DNA from: Tilletiopsis washingtonensis
Taxonomy: Eukaryota; Basidiomycota; Exobasidiomycetes; Entylomatales
Reading direction: 5' to 3'
Length of the DNA: 64,000 nucleotides
Assembly: GCF_003144115.1 (NCBI RefSeq)
Contig: NW_020312024.1
Coordinates: 62,001 to 126,000, forward strand
The position numbers and the translations under genes are program-made. The notes under the pieces were generated by a model. It did no database searches. It had not been told where the DNA came from and was given only the letters and a program-made list of their open reading frames with translations. This document shows positions 1 through 12,286 of the stretch, one piece after another (position 1 is the first letter of the stretch; each line of letters starts with the position of its first letter).

Positions 1-250
1 CGTCGCTGAGCTGCTGCGGCGCGAATGCATGCGCGGGCGACGCCGTCTGGCTGGCAGCGCCGTGCCCATCGCCCGACGGCGGCGACTCTACGCCTGCGCC
101 GCCGCGCCTTGCCTCGCGCTGGCTGGCGGCACGGCGCAGACGGGCGATGGCGTCGGAGCGCGAGTTGGCGCGCGCCAGGCCCGAGGCGCCGCTGCTGCTG
201 CCGGCCTCGGGCTGCGGCGCTGGCGACACGGCGGCCGCCATGGCCTGCAT
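1..250 (-). CDS. N-terminal part of an unrecognised Ala/Ser-rich protein (runs off the window)
   Basis: An open frame starts with an ATG at 250 on the minus strand, with a second in-frame ATG at 241, and stays open for 83 codons to the window edge. The reading is Ala/Ser/Pro-rich with a basic stretch RSDAIARLRRAASQRE about 30 residues in. An in-frame stop (TGA) lies directly upstream of the first ATG, which supports 250 as the earliest start unless an upstream exon exists. No family is recognised. It is divergent from the TPR-DnaJ gene, with about 1.2 kb between the two starts. It could still be a chance frame in GC-rich DNA, so confidence is modest. Confidence 0.4.
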   Translation of the reverse strand, partial: MQAMAAAVSPAPQPEAGSSSGASGLARANSRSDAIARLRRAASQREARRGGAGVESPPSGDGHGAASQTASPAHAFAPQQLSD

Positions 251-1415
251 CAGAGTGCCCGCGGCGCGCGAGCCGGAGCGTGTGTGTGTGCAGGCGAGAT
301 CAGAGGTGCACGGATGCGCGAGCGCCCATGGAGCGGCCGGCAGCTGTCGGGGCCGTGAGGAGGAGGAAGGGCGTCAAGGCGAGCAGGGGCGGCGCGGAGA
401 GTGGGACACGCAGAGAGACGGCGCCGCAGAGGTGGCTCGGGGTGGGAGAGGTGCGCAGCGCACGAGGGTGCAGGAGAGGGGCAGTGGATGAGGAACAGAA
501 GAACGCGGCGAAGGCGGCGCTGCAAGGCACGGCGGCGCATGGCAACGGCGCACGGGGCGCGGCGCCGTGCAGCCACAGCAAGCAGCGGCACAGGCACCGC
601 CCACCGCTCCGGGGGCGCACAGTCAGCTCCCATGCTCGGGCTGATGCTGATGCTGCAAGCACCGCCGAGCACACTCGTAGCTGAGCTGGCACCGCGGCAC
701 GCTCGCCGGCGAGGCGAGGCGCGTCCAGGTGTTCGGAGTTTTGGCGCAGCGGCCCGCAGCGGCACAAACGGCGCCCTCGCGCTCCCGACGCTCACGCCGT
801 CGTCCCGCACCGGCGGCGTCAGGCACCCACATCACACGCTGGCAGAAGATCGCGCGGTGACGAGGCCTCGGTCACCGCTACAGCCGTTTGTCCACGTCTA
901 TGAAAAGGAGCAATGTCAGAAGCCAGGGAATGCTCGAAGCGCCGGGAGAGGTTGCGCTTGCGTCGCAGGCGCCTTGGCGCTGCTTTTGACGTGCAACGAA
1001 GCCCCACTGCCGGTTCTTTCCCGGGCTATTTCGCCAAGCTTCACGTGCTAATAATGCATCCAGCGACATTTTGGAGCGAATCTCTCGCTCGCTTGAGGCA
1101 GCACAAGCCGAGCCAAACAGCGAGAAGCGCTGTGGGAGGCGCGGTCAGGGGTCCAGGAAGAAGGCCAGGCGGCACGGCGCCTTCGGCAGAGTCGCGTCCG
1201 CGGGCCCGGCTGCTCCCATGCGCCGCGTGACTTTCAGGCGGCGGCAAGCGCGGCCGAAGCTTCCAAGCTCGCCTCTCACCCTCGCACCCCTCACTTGCCG
1301 GACTGCTCCTTCTCTATTCGCAGCGCTCGCAGCGTCCGCCCAGAGCCAGACCACTGCCCCACACTCCGCGCATCTGCCGCACTTCTGCGCCGCCGCACCG
1401 CGCATTTCCAGCGCC
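251..1415. other. Divergent intergenic region, no gene seen
   Basis: About 1.2 kb of GC-rich sequence lies between the two divergent starts at 250 and 1416. Open frames here are Arg/Ala-rich, overlap on both strands and show no recognisable domain, so they are treated as chance. A CACGTG hexamer lies at 1042-1047. The last ~150 bases before 1416 are C/T-rich, as expected for a 5' leader. Confidence 0.5.
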
Positions 1416-3565
1416 ATGTCCGACACCGAGATGGCCGACGCCTCGGCGCCCGCCTCGCCCAACGGCCTCAATGGCCACGCCGAGGGCGCCAATGGCGACT
1501 CGTCCGGCCCGTCGTCGCGGCCAGCACCGCGCGTGTGAGTGTGCCAGCTGCTGGACCTAGCTGCTCGTCCGGTACGAGCTCGGCTGGCTGGGCGCCTGTG
1601 GCTCACACCCTCTTGCAGCATCTCTGATGAGCAGCGTGCCGAGGCGGCGGCGGCCAAGGACCGCGGCAACGCTGCGTTCCGGGCAGGGCAGCATGCGGAG
1701 GCAGAGCGGCTGTACACCGAGGCCATCGGTGAGTAGCCTTTTGATCGCCACCCCGCCCTCGCGCTCACCGTGTCACAGAGGCGAACCCGGAGGAGCCGAC
1801 GTACTGGACGAACCGCGGCGCCGCGCTCATGTCGCAGAAGCGGCATCGTGCCGCACTGGCCGACTGCGTCAAGGGCGTCGCGATGCTGCCGGCGCCCGAG
1901 GCCAAGCTGCTGCTGCGCCTGGCGCGCTGCCACTTTAACGTCGGCGAGCTGGCGCAGGCCGAGACGGCGCTGGGGCGCATTCTCGACTCCAACGGCGCAG
2001 ACCCGACGTACGCGCCGGCCAAGCACCTGCGCGCCGACGTGCGGCGCACGCAGTCGTACCTGGACCAGTTTGCGCGTGACCTCAAGGCGCAGCAGTGGGG
2101 CGCCGCCAATATGGCCATCTCCGAGGCAGAGCGCAGCGTCTCGGAGATTCCGCCGGCGTGGCGTCTGATGCGCGCCGACGTGCTGCTGCGGCGCGGCGAC
2201 CTCGACGGCGCCAACATTGCCGCGTCGGACGTGCTGCGCCGCGACCAGAATGACCCGGACGCACTGCTGATGCGCGGCCGCATCCTCTGTGCGCGCGGCT
2301 CGGAGATGGAGAAGGCCATCAAGCACGCCCAGGCGGCGCTGCGCTCTGATCCTGAGAACAAGGGCGCTCGCGCGCTCATGAAGCGCTGCCGCAAGCTGGA
2401 GGCGGCGAAGGTGGCGGCCAATGAGGCATTCAAGGCGGGACGGCATCAGGAGGCAGTGAAGCTGTGAGTGGAGCGGCGCAGCGGCAGACGAGAGGGCGCA
2501 GCAGAGGAAGCTGCGTGCTCTCCGTGTAGCGGCATGTTGAGTGCACGCAGCTCACACGCATGCGTCAGCTACACTGAGGCCATGGGCATGGCGGACGAGG
2601 ACGCCGCGACGGAGGGCGAGTCGGCTGGGTTCAAGGCGATCCTCTACTCGAACAGAGCCACCGCGCAGTCCAAGGTGAGTCGGCACGCATGCGGTCAGGC
2701 TGTGCCAAGCTGATCCCTCGTCACAGCTCGGGAATAACGACGAGGCCGTGGCAGACTGCAACGCAGCGCTCCAGCTCAACTCGGGCTACGTCAAGGCGAT
2801 CCGGACACGCGCGCGCGCCAACCTGGCGCGCGAGGCGTACGAGGACGCCGTGAACGACTTCAAGAAGGCGCTCGAGGAGAGCGAGACGTCGGGCACGCCG
2901 GCCGACGTCGCCAGCCTGAAGAAGGAGCTGCGCGGCGCTGAGATCGACCTGAAGCGCAGCAAGAAGAAGGAGTGCGTGTGTGCGTGCGTGCGTCCTGCGA
3001 TGCCAGCTGACGCCCTCTCTCCAGCTACTACAAGATCCTGGGCGTGTCGAAGGACGCCAACTCGACCGAGATCAAGAAGGCCTACCGGAAAGGTGTGTGC
3101 GAGTGGCGAAGGCCAACGCGGCAATGCTCACGCCTGCTTGCCCTCTGCAGAGTCGCTCAAGCACCACCCCGACAAGGGCGGCGACGAGGAAAAGTTCAAG
3201 CTCTGCAACGAGGCCTTTGGCATTCTCAGCGACGACCAGAAGCGCGCGCGCTACGACGCCGGCGCCGACGACCCGGAGAACGAGTCGCCGTTCGGCGGCG
3301 GTGGGGGCGGCTTTGGCCCAGAGGTGAACCTGGCAGACCTCTTTGGTGAGTCTCCACTCCGCAGCTCTCCAGGTCCGCTTGCTGACAGCACTGCTCAGGC
3401 GGTGCCGGCGGCATGGGCGGCATGGGCGGCTTCGGCGGAGGCATGGGCGGCTTCCCCGGCGCCGGCGGGCCCTTTGGCGGCGGCGGCCACCATCACCACG
3501 GAGGCAACCCCTTCGGCGGCGCAGGCGGCAGCAGGCGGCGCGGCTTCGACACGCATTTTGGATAG
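1416..3565 (+). CDS. TPR-repeat DnaJ co-chaperone (DNAJC7-like)
   Basis: Eight exons: 1416-1534, 1619-1728, 1779-2463, 2569-2674, 2727-2971, 3025-3092, 3151-3345, 3399-3565; 564 residues. After an acidic Ala/Ser leader of about 40 residues come tandem TPR units (first about 42-75, e.g. KDRGNAAFRAGQHAEAERLY; more to about 400). A J-domain follows at about 421-490, starting DYYKILGVSKDA and carrying the HPD tripeptide that stimulates Hsp70 ATPase. The tail is Gly/Met/Phe-rich and ends GFDTHFG. Order and length match the DNAJC7/TPR2 family, which hands clients between Hsp70 and Hsp90 in the cytosol through the TPR carboxylate clamps. All junctions are GT-AG and keep frame. The J-domain is split by the 58-nt intron at 3093-3150, just before the HPD exon. 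Family assignment is strong; the exact yeast orthologue is less certain. Confidence 0.93.
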
Positions 3566-3725
3566 ACGGTCGCGGTAATGCATTGCTTGCCAAGCGAGCG
3601 CCAGCGGGCGCAACACGAATGTCAGCCTCGCGCATCTGTGATGCAAGCGCTAGCTGCTCGCTACGCCAACCATGCCCAGGCGATCTCGCAAGCGCGGCCG
3701 GCAGCCGTCTGGGCTCGGACAAATG

Positions 3726-3809
3726 CCTGACCTAGATCGTCCCGAGCGCTCTCGCTCTCTCCCAGCGCCTGACCTAGATCGTCCCGAGCGCTCTCGCCCT
3801 CTCCCGGCG
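3726..3809. repeat. Two-copy 42-bp tandem repeat over the F-box gene stop codon
   Basis: Two near-identical 42-bp units (3726-3767 and 3768-3809) start CCTGACCTAGATCGTCCCGA and differ at only a few positions. The unit is 14 codons long. The F-box gene on the minus strand ends at the TAG inside the right-hand copy (3774-3776). The left copy carries the same TAG and lies in the 3' untranslated region. The repeat encodes the Arg-rich last residues of that protein. Confidence 0.9.
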
Positions 3810-5719
3810 CCTCCGCACGTCGTAATATTGTTTGCCATGCGACTCAAACTCGGCCGGCTCGCCCTCGAATGCAAAGTCGTCGTCCTCGGTATTTGAGTCC
3901 ATAAAGAACTGGAAGCGCCGCGGCAAGGCGGGCTTGCCGAAAGGCTGCTCGGCGGGCGCGACAGTGCCGAAGTCCCAGGCTGAACATCCCGTCAGCTGCG
4001 TACAGGGGCCGCGGGCGTCCACTATCTCACTGCTCAGACCGGGCCAATCCGAGTTGAAGTCCGTCGCGACGAAGAGGCTCGCGTCGTCCGCCTGGATGCA
4101 GCTGAGATAGTTTGTCTGAGTGAGGCTGCAGGCCACTGAGATCTCGCGTGCGACGGAGGGGTGCCAGCCTGCCTCCAGTCTGCCGGCGTCCAGATCGACC
4201 AAATAGAGCGGCGTTCCGCGTATGCCGAAATGACAGATCGCACGCCCGTCGCGCACAGCGAGGGAGCCGCGAGGATGGACCTCCTCGTGGTCTTCGAAGA
4301 GTTGCACGACCGTGTAGGTCGCCTGGCTCGGGTCGGACATGAGCGCCTCGTAATTGCCGATAAGTACAAGGCTGTCGTCCGTCAGAGCGACCAAGGTGCC
4401 CGTACGTGTGTCGAGATGTACCGCATGATACGACCGCCACAGCAGCTCCTCCTAATCCTACCTCGTCAGCAAAGAGAAGGAGCGAAGACGTGCGCAGAAC
4501 CCACCACGTTGTCCTCGGTCACCAGCTCTGGCGCGTCAAGGGACAATTTGGCCCAGTATGCCAAGCCGCTGCCCCTGCTCCGGATCCTCCACGCTCGCCG
4601 GAGGGTGACCTGGGACCAGGGCACCGTCGTGCCGAAGTGCTCCTTGCCCATGTCCCAGAAGGCATTGTCGCTGCGGCGGATGACGACCAAGCCAGAGACA
4701 GGCAGCGTGCGATAAGGTTCCGACAGCTCGGAGTGTTGCAGGCCTCGAGCAGCAGTCAGAAAGACGTATTCAGGAGTATGCTCGATGTAGCTAGTGAAAT
4801 TCTCCTCGCCCGGGTTCTCCGTGCCTGCCTGCGCCACTACGGCTCCCCTAGGATCGCGGAGGTCGAAGAGCACAGCGCACTTTGAGGATGTCGACACGGC
4901 AAGAGTGGGATAGTTGAGCTTGAAGGCGATGCCGTTGCCAGTGTCGAGCGAGGCAGGCACTGGAATCGTGCCAGTCAGCTTGTGCGCACCTCGCACAGGC
5001 GGCCGACCGAGCTCCGCGGCGCCTAGAATGCGCTCGCTGCTCCAGACTTGGAAGTGGCCGAAGAGGCTGGCGTCTGCTGCGGCATGCTCGAAGAGGACAA
5101 CATAGCCCTGATCCGCCTCGACATGGGTGTATGCACTCGCTGCGGTATGCCACAGGTCGACACCCAGCTCAGCGCGCAGGTTGACGGCTGGCCCCGGCAG
5201 ATCCTTGAGCGGCGGCACGCTGAGCACGCGCAGCACCCCTTCGCTCGCGTCGGAGCAGATGATTGTGCCCTCGACGTGATCAAGCTTCATGCGCCATGGC
5301 GACCGGAGAGATGTAATGGCCGCGTACGCCCGACCGGCATTGATGCCGGGGACCAGACACGACAGTACAGGGTGCGGCTCGTCGCTGGCCATCGTGCCCC
5401 AGCCCGCGGCGATGTCGCGCTGGCGCGCGCAGAGGGCGGCGAAGTTGGCCAGGCCCTTGTAGTGGCCATGCACGCTCGCGAGGCCGAGCAGCATGGCGCA
5501 CTGCTCGCCGTCCGCCGCTGCGAGCTCGGCCCAGACGGCGGTGCGCGGCGGCACGATGCCGGCGCGGAAGGCGGCCTCGGTGAGGGCGTGCAGTGGCGCC
5601 GTCTCGGCCTTCCAGCTCTGGCTCACGCCGCGGCAGCGTGCCAGCTCGGCGAGGGTGAGCTGCTCGAGGACCAGGCGCTTGAGCTCGCTGGGCAGCAGGC
5701 GCCAGCAGTCGCCCGACAT
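3774..5719 (-). CDS. F-box protein with a large C-terminal region of unknown fold
   Basis: Two exons, 5719-4505 and 4451-3774, are joined across a 53-nt intron with donor GTGGGT and a CTGAC branch site; 630 residues. The F-box is at about 8-40 (LLPSELKRLVLEQLTLAELA, then CRGVSQSW), which in the family binds Skp1 and places the protein in an SCF ubiquitin ligase. The remaining ~590 residues contain spaced hydrophobic strands such as YVVLFEHAAADASLFGHFQVW and TLVALTDDSLVLIGNYEALM, which resemble a beta-propeller-like substrate domain. That fold is inference, because no clear WD40 or kelch signature is visible. The C-terminus is Arg-rich and lies in a 42-bp tandem duplication. It is tail-to-tail with the DnaJ gene. 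The target protein cannot be told. Confidence 0.82.
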
Positions 5720-6333
5720 GCTGCCTGCAGTGGAGGAGGAGGTGGGCGTGAGGCAGAACCTTGCGCGCGGGGCCGATCAGGGGCACGAAGCAACCCAACT
5801 GCCGCCGCGTCCGTGCACGCTGCGCTCCGCGTGGGGCGCGCCCATGAGCATGCGCCAAGGCTGCGCGTACCGCGTGGTGCGTCCCGCTGCACCTCAAGGG
5901 TCCGAAATGCGCAATGCTGCAGCCTCAGGCTTGCTCGAAAAAGAGGCCCCATCACATTGCGTCAGCCAGGGCATGCTCGGATGCTTGCTAGGGCTGTGCA
6001 TACGTGGCGGCGCAGCGGCTTGAACTGTTCCCACGCCCTGGCCGAGGCGTGGGAACGGCTTTCGCGTGGGATCACGTGATGCGCGCCGCGACCGCCGCCG
6101 CTCACGCGGCGCGCCGCGCCAGCATCCGATTCGATTTAGGCGCGCTGCTGCCTCGCACATGCACCCCTGAGCACCGCACCGCGGACCGAGCTGTTGACAC
6201 GCGGCAGGCCCGAGACAAGCGGACGTGATGGGATGTGTCATTAGGCAGCCTCTATGCTGGCGGCGAGCCGGCGTCGCCCAAGCGAGGTCGTTACGAGATG
6301 AGGCGGAGTGGATATCCAGGGAAGAGCAGGCGT
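5720..6333. other. Intergenic region upstream of the F-box gene
   Basis: About 0.6 kb lies between the F-box start and the stop of the MFS gene. No coding signal is seen. It holds a perfect 10-bp palindrome at 6071-6080, annotated separately. Confidence 0.5.
6071..6080. promoter_or_regulatory. ATCACGTGAT palindrome (bHLH-type E-box)
   Basis: A perfect 10-bp palindrome centred on CACGTG lies about 350 bp upstream of the F-box start codon and about 250 bp beyond the MFS stop. Such sites are bound by fungal bHLH factors of the Cbf1/Pho4/SREBP type. Binding here is inference from sequence alone. Confidence 0.35.
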
Positions 6334-8735
6334 CTAGCCGAGCTTGCTCTCAAGGTCCGCCAGCTTCGAGGCGTGGTGCGAGGCGGCGGGCTGCGTCGGC
6401 TCCAGCTTGCCCGCCGCGATGGCGGCTTCGGTGGGCGTCGTGCCGGCGGGCTTGAGCGTGCCCTGCTCGTCCTCGACGACGTGCTGCAGCAGCTCGAGGC
6501 GCGCGGCACGGTCGAGCTCGGGGTCGTAGGCCAGGTGGCGCTTGTGCACGACGCGCTCCCACAGCGAGAGGTGGCGCGGATGCACGGCGACGCCGTGGTA
6601 CTCGTGCTCGCGGCCCTGCGACACGTACTCCCAGTAGCGCTCCTGCTCCGCCAGGTCGAGGCCCGTCGTGTCGGGCACAAAGACGAGCGTCAGGGCCCAG
6701 CCGAGCAGGCCGAACCAGCACACAAACCTGCGGCAGGGACGTCAGCGCACGTCGGAGAGGCTGGCAGAGGCTCGACGCACCAGAACTTGGTGCGGTTCGG
6801 CAGGTAGCTGTACAGCACGGCCGGCAGCAGCGCTCCCAGCTTGCCCATCGCCGCCGAACTGCCGTGGCACGTCGAGCGGATCGTCGCCGGGTACACCTCG
6901 GCTGCGAGCAGGTAGCTCGTAATGTTGGGACCAAATTGGGTGAAGAACGAGCTCAAGAAGAAGAGCGCCTGGAACCACCTAACGCCCTGCCCGGGAACCG
7001 TCAATTGCTGCAGAGGGTCGTCAGTTTTTGAAGGTGGGAATGCGATGCGCGGCGCACGTACCGGGTACAGCACGGCGCATATGAGGAACAAAATGAAAAG
7101 CGCTGCCAGACCATTTGCCTGCATCCACTTGCGGCCATAAAGCTTATGGTCGATGAGGAGCGAGCCCAGGTAGTAGCCGCAGAGGCCCACCGCGACGTTG
7201 ATGAGGTTGTAGATCCAGGTCGTGCGCAGCGAGCTGTTGCCGCCCGTGATGAGCGAAATGAATACGCCGCTGAAGATCTTGCTGCCGTAGAAGAGCACGT
7301 CTGCGTTAGAAGAAGGTCAGCCACGGGGCTCACGCCAGCATGTGAGAGCGACAGGCTGTGTCGACGCCTCACATCGCTCCCAGAGCCCTGACACTCGGAC
7401 TCACCGTTTACGAACCACACGACGCCGGTGCCGATGAGGCGGCCGTAGTAGTGGCTGCTGGCAAGCCTGAGCGACTTGATGTCGTAGGCCGAGACCTTCA
7501 GGCGCTTCTTGGCGGCCTTGAGCTGCTCGTCGCCGGGGTAGCGCGTGTTGTAGCGGCGCCAGGCGAGCCACGCCGTAATCGGGATCGTCAGTGCGAAGCT
7601 GACACGGAACGTCGCCTGCGCCGTCGGCTCGGAGAACGGCGGCTCTAGCGAGCCCGAGTTGAAGGCCAGAAGGAGAAGGAGAAGAATTGCTTGCTGGACA
7701 AATTGTCCCCAGCCCTGCATGGTGAAGGCGAGCGAGACGCGCCGCCCGCGGTGCATCCGGTCCGAGATCGTTGCGCCCTTCGCTGTGCTCGAAACCTCCA
7801 GCGCTGCGCCGCAGATGTCAGCATATCTGGCCGCTATCCTCCGCAGAGACGCACCAGACGTTGCAGTCAGAGGATATTCTCCACCGACCGAGAAGCCGTA
7901 GATGTACAAGGCGAACGCCCACCAGATTACGAAACCCTGGAGATGATCAGACCCAGCCCACATGGCAGTCAGGAGGACGGCGCCAAAAGTCAGTCCCACC
8001 GCATCCTGCACCAGGCCGAAGCGGCGGCCGATGTAGTCGCCTTCGATGCCGACGCAGATCTGGTGAGGGTGGCAGAAGAAGGGGGGCGGAAGGCAAGGGT
8101 GAGCACCGGAGGGACATCTCACGCGCACCAATGCGTGCGGGCGCAGGCGCGGGCGCGAATTCACTCACCTGTCCAGTGATGATGCCGACGATCTCGAGCC
8201 ACTCGACAGCGCTGATCCACTCCTTCTTGCACACCTCGTGCCGCGAGAAGCACTGCGGCCAGACGGCCTTCATGAGGGGCATCTGTGCGGGGGTGTGAGA
8301 AGCGCGCCTCGCACACACGCACTGCCGCCACTCACCAAGTTTCCCACGGAAAAGAGCACCCACGCCTCGGCAAACAGACCCATGCCCGTGACGATGTAGT
8401 TCTCAAAGTACGCCTTGAAGGGCGAGAGCGGCGCCTCGCGGAACATGCGGCCAATGACGGCCAGCTCGCGGCGCGCCTCGGCGTTGCTCTGTGCGCTGAC
8501 CCAGCGTGCCTTCTGCGCAAAGGGCAGGTCGGCCCAGTAGACATTGTCGCGCGTGTAGCTGTCGTGCGGGTAGAGCAGCTCGTCGAGCGCCGAGGAGGAG
8601 GCGTCGGCGGCGGGCGCACGCTTCTCCACGTCGCTGCCGGCGGAGCTGGGCGAGCTTGCGCTGCTGCGCTCGACTGCGAAGGGTCAGAGCAGCAAGGTGG
8701 AGGTGCCGCGCGAGCTACGCACTGGAGTCAGCCAT
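6334..8735 (-). CDS. Major facilitator superfamily transporter (phosphate/organophosphate permease-like)
   Basis: Seven exons (8735-8723, 8673-8336, 8282-8169, 8059-7405, 7300-7062, 7007-6781, 6727-6334) give 659 residues. The start is the 13-nt first exon, reading MADS before joining IERSSASS. About twelve hydrophobic segments are visible. The loop EGDYIGRRFGLVQDA carries the MFS D-x-x-G-R-R signature, and LLIDHKLYGRKWMQANG gives its second-half counterpart. MQGWGQFVQQAILLLLLL is characteristic of a fungal phosphate:H+ symporter-like branch. Soluble N- and C-terminal tails of about 90 and 130 residues are cytosolic in this family. The substrate is not certain: phosphate or a phosphorylated compound is my best inference, and sugar or other metabolites are possible. 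The intron at 7008-7061 has length 54 and no stop, so an unspliced message would stay in frame. Confidence 0.85.
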
Positions 8736-11700
8736 CGCGACGGAGGCGGAGGCTGTCGGAGGGTGGTGCTGCGAAGCGTGCAGCGGAGAGCGCGAGGTGG
8801 TGGAGATGCGGGATGGACCAGTGAGAGCGAGAGCGGAGTGCCGCCTTCTTGATGGCCGAGCTGATGCGGCGCGAGCCGAGCGGCGAAAGCGGCGGCGGCA
8901 TGCAGCAAGCGGCGGCGCGCCTGGATGCTGTGCGAGCTTAGCGCCGGCGGCTGGCACTCACAGGCGCAGTGCCGTCGGCCCGCCACCGCGGCGCGGCGAG
9001 GGTCGCGCTGCCGCCGGCATCCGAGAAGTTTTTGAGCTCATCTCCGCCGGCGCGACATCAGCGAGCACGAGAGGAGAGGGAGCGAGGGCCGAGCGAGGGC
9101 CGCACCTCGCATTTGCAGCACGTGCGCATAGGAGACTGCCGGCAGGGTGAGAGGGCCGAGGGCGAGCGGGTCCGTCGCTGGGATGGGGTGAGCTCGGCGG
9201 GAGGGGCGGCCGGGTGAGAGGCGTGACGTGCGAGAGCGCCCGCAGGCCGGCGGCTCGCGAGGTGCCGCGGTGTTGCGCCTGCCGCGCCGCGCCGTGCCTG
9301 CAGCCGCCAGCGCGGCGCAGCAGCTCCTCCTCCCACGCCCCTCTCCCGCGCTCCGAGCACACGCAGAGCCAATCCCGGCCGCTGCTCACCGCGAGGTACA
9401 GCGCAACGACGCCCGCCCTGCCTCTCTCCTGCTCCTCTTCTTGCGGCGAGACCTTGGCCGGGCCGTCGATGCCGTGGGCGTAGAAGCAGCTGCTAGGCGG
9501 CAGGCGAACGTGCGCGCAAGTGCTCGGTGCGTCATGGCCCCACGCGCGCGGGGTCTTGCGATGGGCTTTTCGGCGTCGCGCAAGGGCAGCGGGCGGCAGC
9601 AGCACCCTCATGTCTCAGCGATAGGGCACACGCTTGCTCTTCTGCGGGCCGCTGTGCTGGGCCGACGATCGGCAGCATACATGCGCTGTTCCGTGCGAGG
9701 TGGAGCGAGCGGAGGGTGCGGCAGAGGTGAGCGCGCCGACTGCTCCCACGCGACCGCCTCCCATCCGGAGCCGGCGAGGCAACTCATGACGCAAAGACGC
9801 AGCTGGCGGCGCTGCAATCGGGCTGCCAGGCACGCCGTACCGTTGCAGCGTGGAGAGCAGGCGGCGAACGGGCGCGGGAGGAGCGGCGAGGGAGAGGAGG
9901 GGCGGCGTTGGATGTCATGCGCGACGAGCGCACGTGCGCTCCTCGACCGCTTTCCCCTCGCTGAGGCGGCGCGGCCTCGAGCCGTGGGCGCAGCGCTCGA
10001 GCCTTCTTCCCCGCCTCCTCCCTCCCTCCGAAGCTGCCCTGCTCCACCAATCAACAGCTCCGAGCCCTCGAAGGCGCCGCAGCTGGCCATCTGCTGCTGC
10101 AGCCCCGACGTTCAGCCGCAGCGATCCGCGTGCCTGGTGCTGCAGATCTCCTCTCGCCGCGCTGCATGCTGGCGTCGATCGAGCGCCCGTTGACTGCGCC
10201 GCCCACGCTGCATAAGCTGCGCCATGCCGCCGCTGCCGAAGTGCGGCACGTATGAGGGGGCCAGACCGCCGGCTTAGGGCGTCAGGTACAGGGAAAGAGC
10301 GGCTGTGCCTGGAGGGCGCTGCTGAGCTGAGTGAGCGCACAGGGGTGTAGGCGAGGATGCCGTATGCGGCGCATACAGCCGCGGGCCGCAACCGCCGCCG
10401 TCCGTTGGCGCAAGAAAGTGCGCTTCTCTCGCGACGGAGTCGCAGCGCAAGCGCGCTCCTCGTCGAGCTTCGCAGAGACCAGAGACGCGAGCTCTGCACA
10501 GCTTGCTCGGGCATCGACAGCAGCAGAAGCGGCTCTTGTGACGGGCTCTGTCCAGCTTCGTCAGCTGCTCGCCAGCGTGCTTGGGAGCGGTGCGAGATAT
10601 CTTCTCGCTGCGATCACCTGACCCCAGGCACACAGCCCTCTGCAGAGCGGATTCCGCAGCTATACGAGTGCGACGTCGATGCCGGCCCTTGCGGGCGAGA
10701 GCAGCGCGCACCCACACCGCCGGGCGACGAGCGGCCATTCAAGTCGCCGTGCTCGGCGGTGCGACTAGATTCTAGGCTTGCCTCGCCGCCACATCAGGGA
10801 TCCCCGTTTCCCATCCGAGCCACAGGCACCGCATACAGCCACCGACGCTGGGAAAAGGTGGGGCTGCTTCCGGATGTGGACCAGATCATCGGGCGGCTCC
10901 GACGCCTCGAAGAGGCAGCACACAGGAGACGCCTTCTACAGGCGACAGTGCTCCCCTATTGCGCCGGGCTCTGGAAGCCGAAGGCATCGATCTCGGTCTC
11001 AGGTCATCATTCTTGACGCCCACGCGGCATCACGGCGCCGAGAGGGGCGCTCAGGAGCTCGCATCGCCGCCTTCGGCCAATCTCGACGCCCTGTGGGTGC
11101 GCCGCGCCCCGCTAGAGCGCCCACAGGCCGGCGCTCAGTCGAACGTCGAGGAAAAGGCTCCTTTGCCTTGCGCGGAATCACGCCAGCGCAAGCAGCATGC
11201 AGGCGAGGGGCGCATCGCCGGCAGCTCTTGGAGGCCGTCGCCTGCTTTGGACCTGGCCCGCAAAGCTCTCTGGAACGCTAAGCGCGAGGGAAGAGCTGCA
11301 CCTGAAGGGCCAGCGAGGTACATGCAGCGCAGTAGAGTGCTCCAAAGCGGTCCCAGCCGCTCAGGTCGATCCCTCCTGTGTCGCTGAAGTCTTCGAGTCT
11401 TCAACCGAGGAGGTCCGACTGCGCGAGCACGTGTGAGGCTGTCGCGCCGACGCTGCGCACCTTACCAGTTGCCTGAGGACTGCCGAAGGCTCGACGACTC
11501 GCCCTTGCTTGGAAGCAGCGGCCGCACTTGCTCCTCGAGGGCGCAGTCTCGCCCCTGGCTATGCGCGAAAGAGGATCAGGCGCAGCAAGGTGAGTGCTGC
11601 CCGCGGCGCCAAAGTGCCCCCCGGCGGCGCTCAGGGGGCGGCGCAGCGCGCGCGTCTCGCGCGGCGCGCCCGCACTCTTTGCGCGCGGGCCTGCCGCAGC

Positions 11701-12286
11701 GCCGAGCAGAGCACCGCACGGAGCGCAGCGCCCGCTATCTCCCTCGATGTCTTCGGGCCTCGCACCGTCGCTTCGATGAGGCTCTCTCACGTACCCCTCG
11801 CCCCTCGGCCGGTGCAATACTGCGCCGTCGGCCAGGCCATGGCGCAGCTGATGAGCGGCCGCAGGGCTGGCGGCCGAGGCTGGGAGGCACGCCGCCGGCC
11901 ACGATAGCGCCTCGCACTTTGCCCCTGCCCCGGCACAGCGGTGGGCGTCAGGGACACCCTATGTGCGATTGCGCCTTCTTTGCAGCAGCTCGAGGAGGCA
12001 GACGCCGCCACGCTGCACCGCTGGCAGTGGCGCTGCCGCATGCACGGAAGCCCGCGTCAGACGCCTCGCGAAAAGGCATATAAGGCGCCCCCCGCAGCGT
12101 CTCCATCCCCGTCTCCTCACCAGAATCGTCCCATCTCGCGCTACTACACAGCTGAAGCCGGCCTTCCACTGCCTCTCCTCTCTCGCTCTACCTTAGCTCT
12201 ACAACGTCGCGCCGGTCGCTTCGTCTCTCTCGCTCTACTCTCTCAGACACACCTCTTACATCTCCTTCCACCAACCACGCGCCAGC
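8736..12286. other. 3.5-kb gene-free block
   Basis: GC-rich sequence with many overlapping Arg/Ala-rich open frames on both strands, none with a recognisable domain, signal peptide or plausible intron pattern. Short frames such as one around 10860-11015 look protein-like for 40-50 residues, but I could not extend them with splice sites. The right end holds the TATA box and the C/T-rich leader of the secreted repeat gene. Confidence 0.45.
12079..12084 (+). promoter_or_regulatory. TATA box of the secreted repeat-protein gene
   Basis: TATAAG within AAAAGGCATATAAGGC, 208 bp before the start codon at 12287. It is followed by a C/T-rich stretch (about 12100-12280) typical of a fungal transcription start and leader. 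A good TATA is rare elsewhere in this GC-rich window and suggests strong or regulated expression. Confidence 0.6.

Noticed and set aside
1145-2446. 433-codon open frame antisense to the TPR-DnaJ gene
   Set aside because: A shadow of the plus-strand coding region, whose TPR and J-domain motifs are unambiguous.
10850-11020. Protein-like stretch (DVDQIIGRLRRLEEAAHRRR)
   Set aside because: Only about 45 residues, and no splice sites allow extension into a longer reading. It may be chance or a very old gene remnant.
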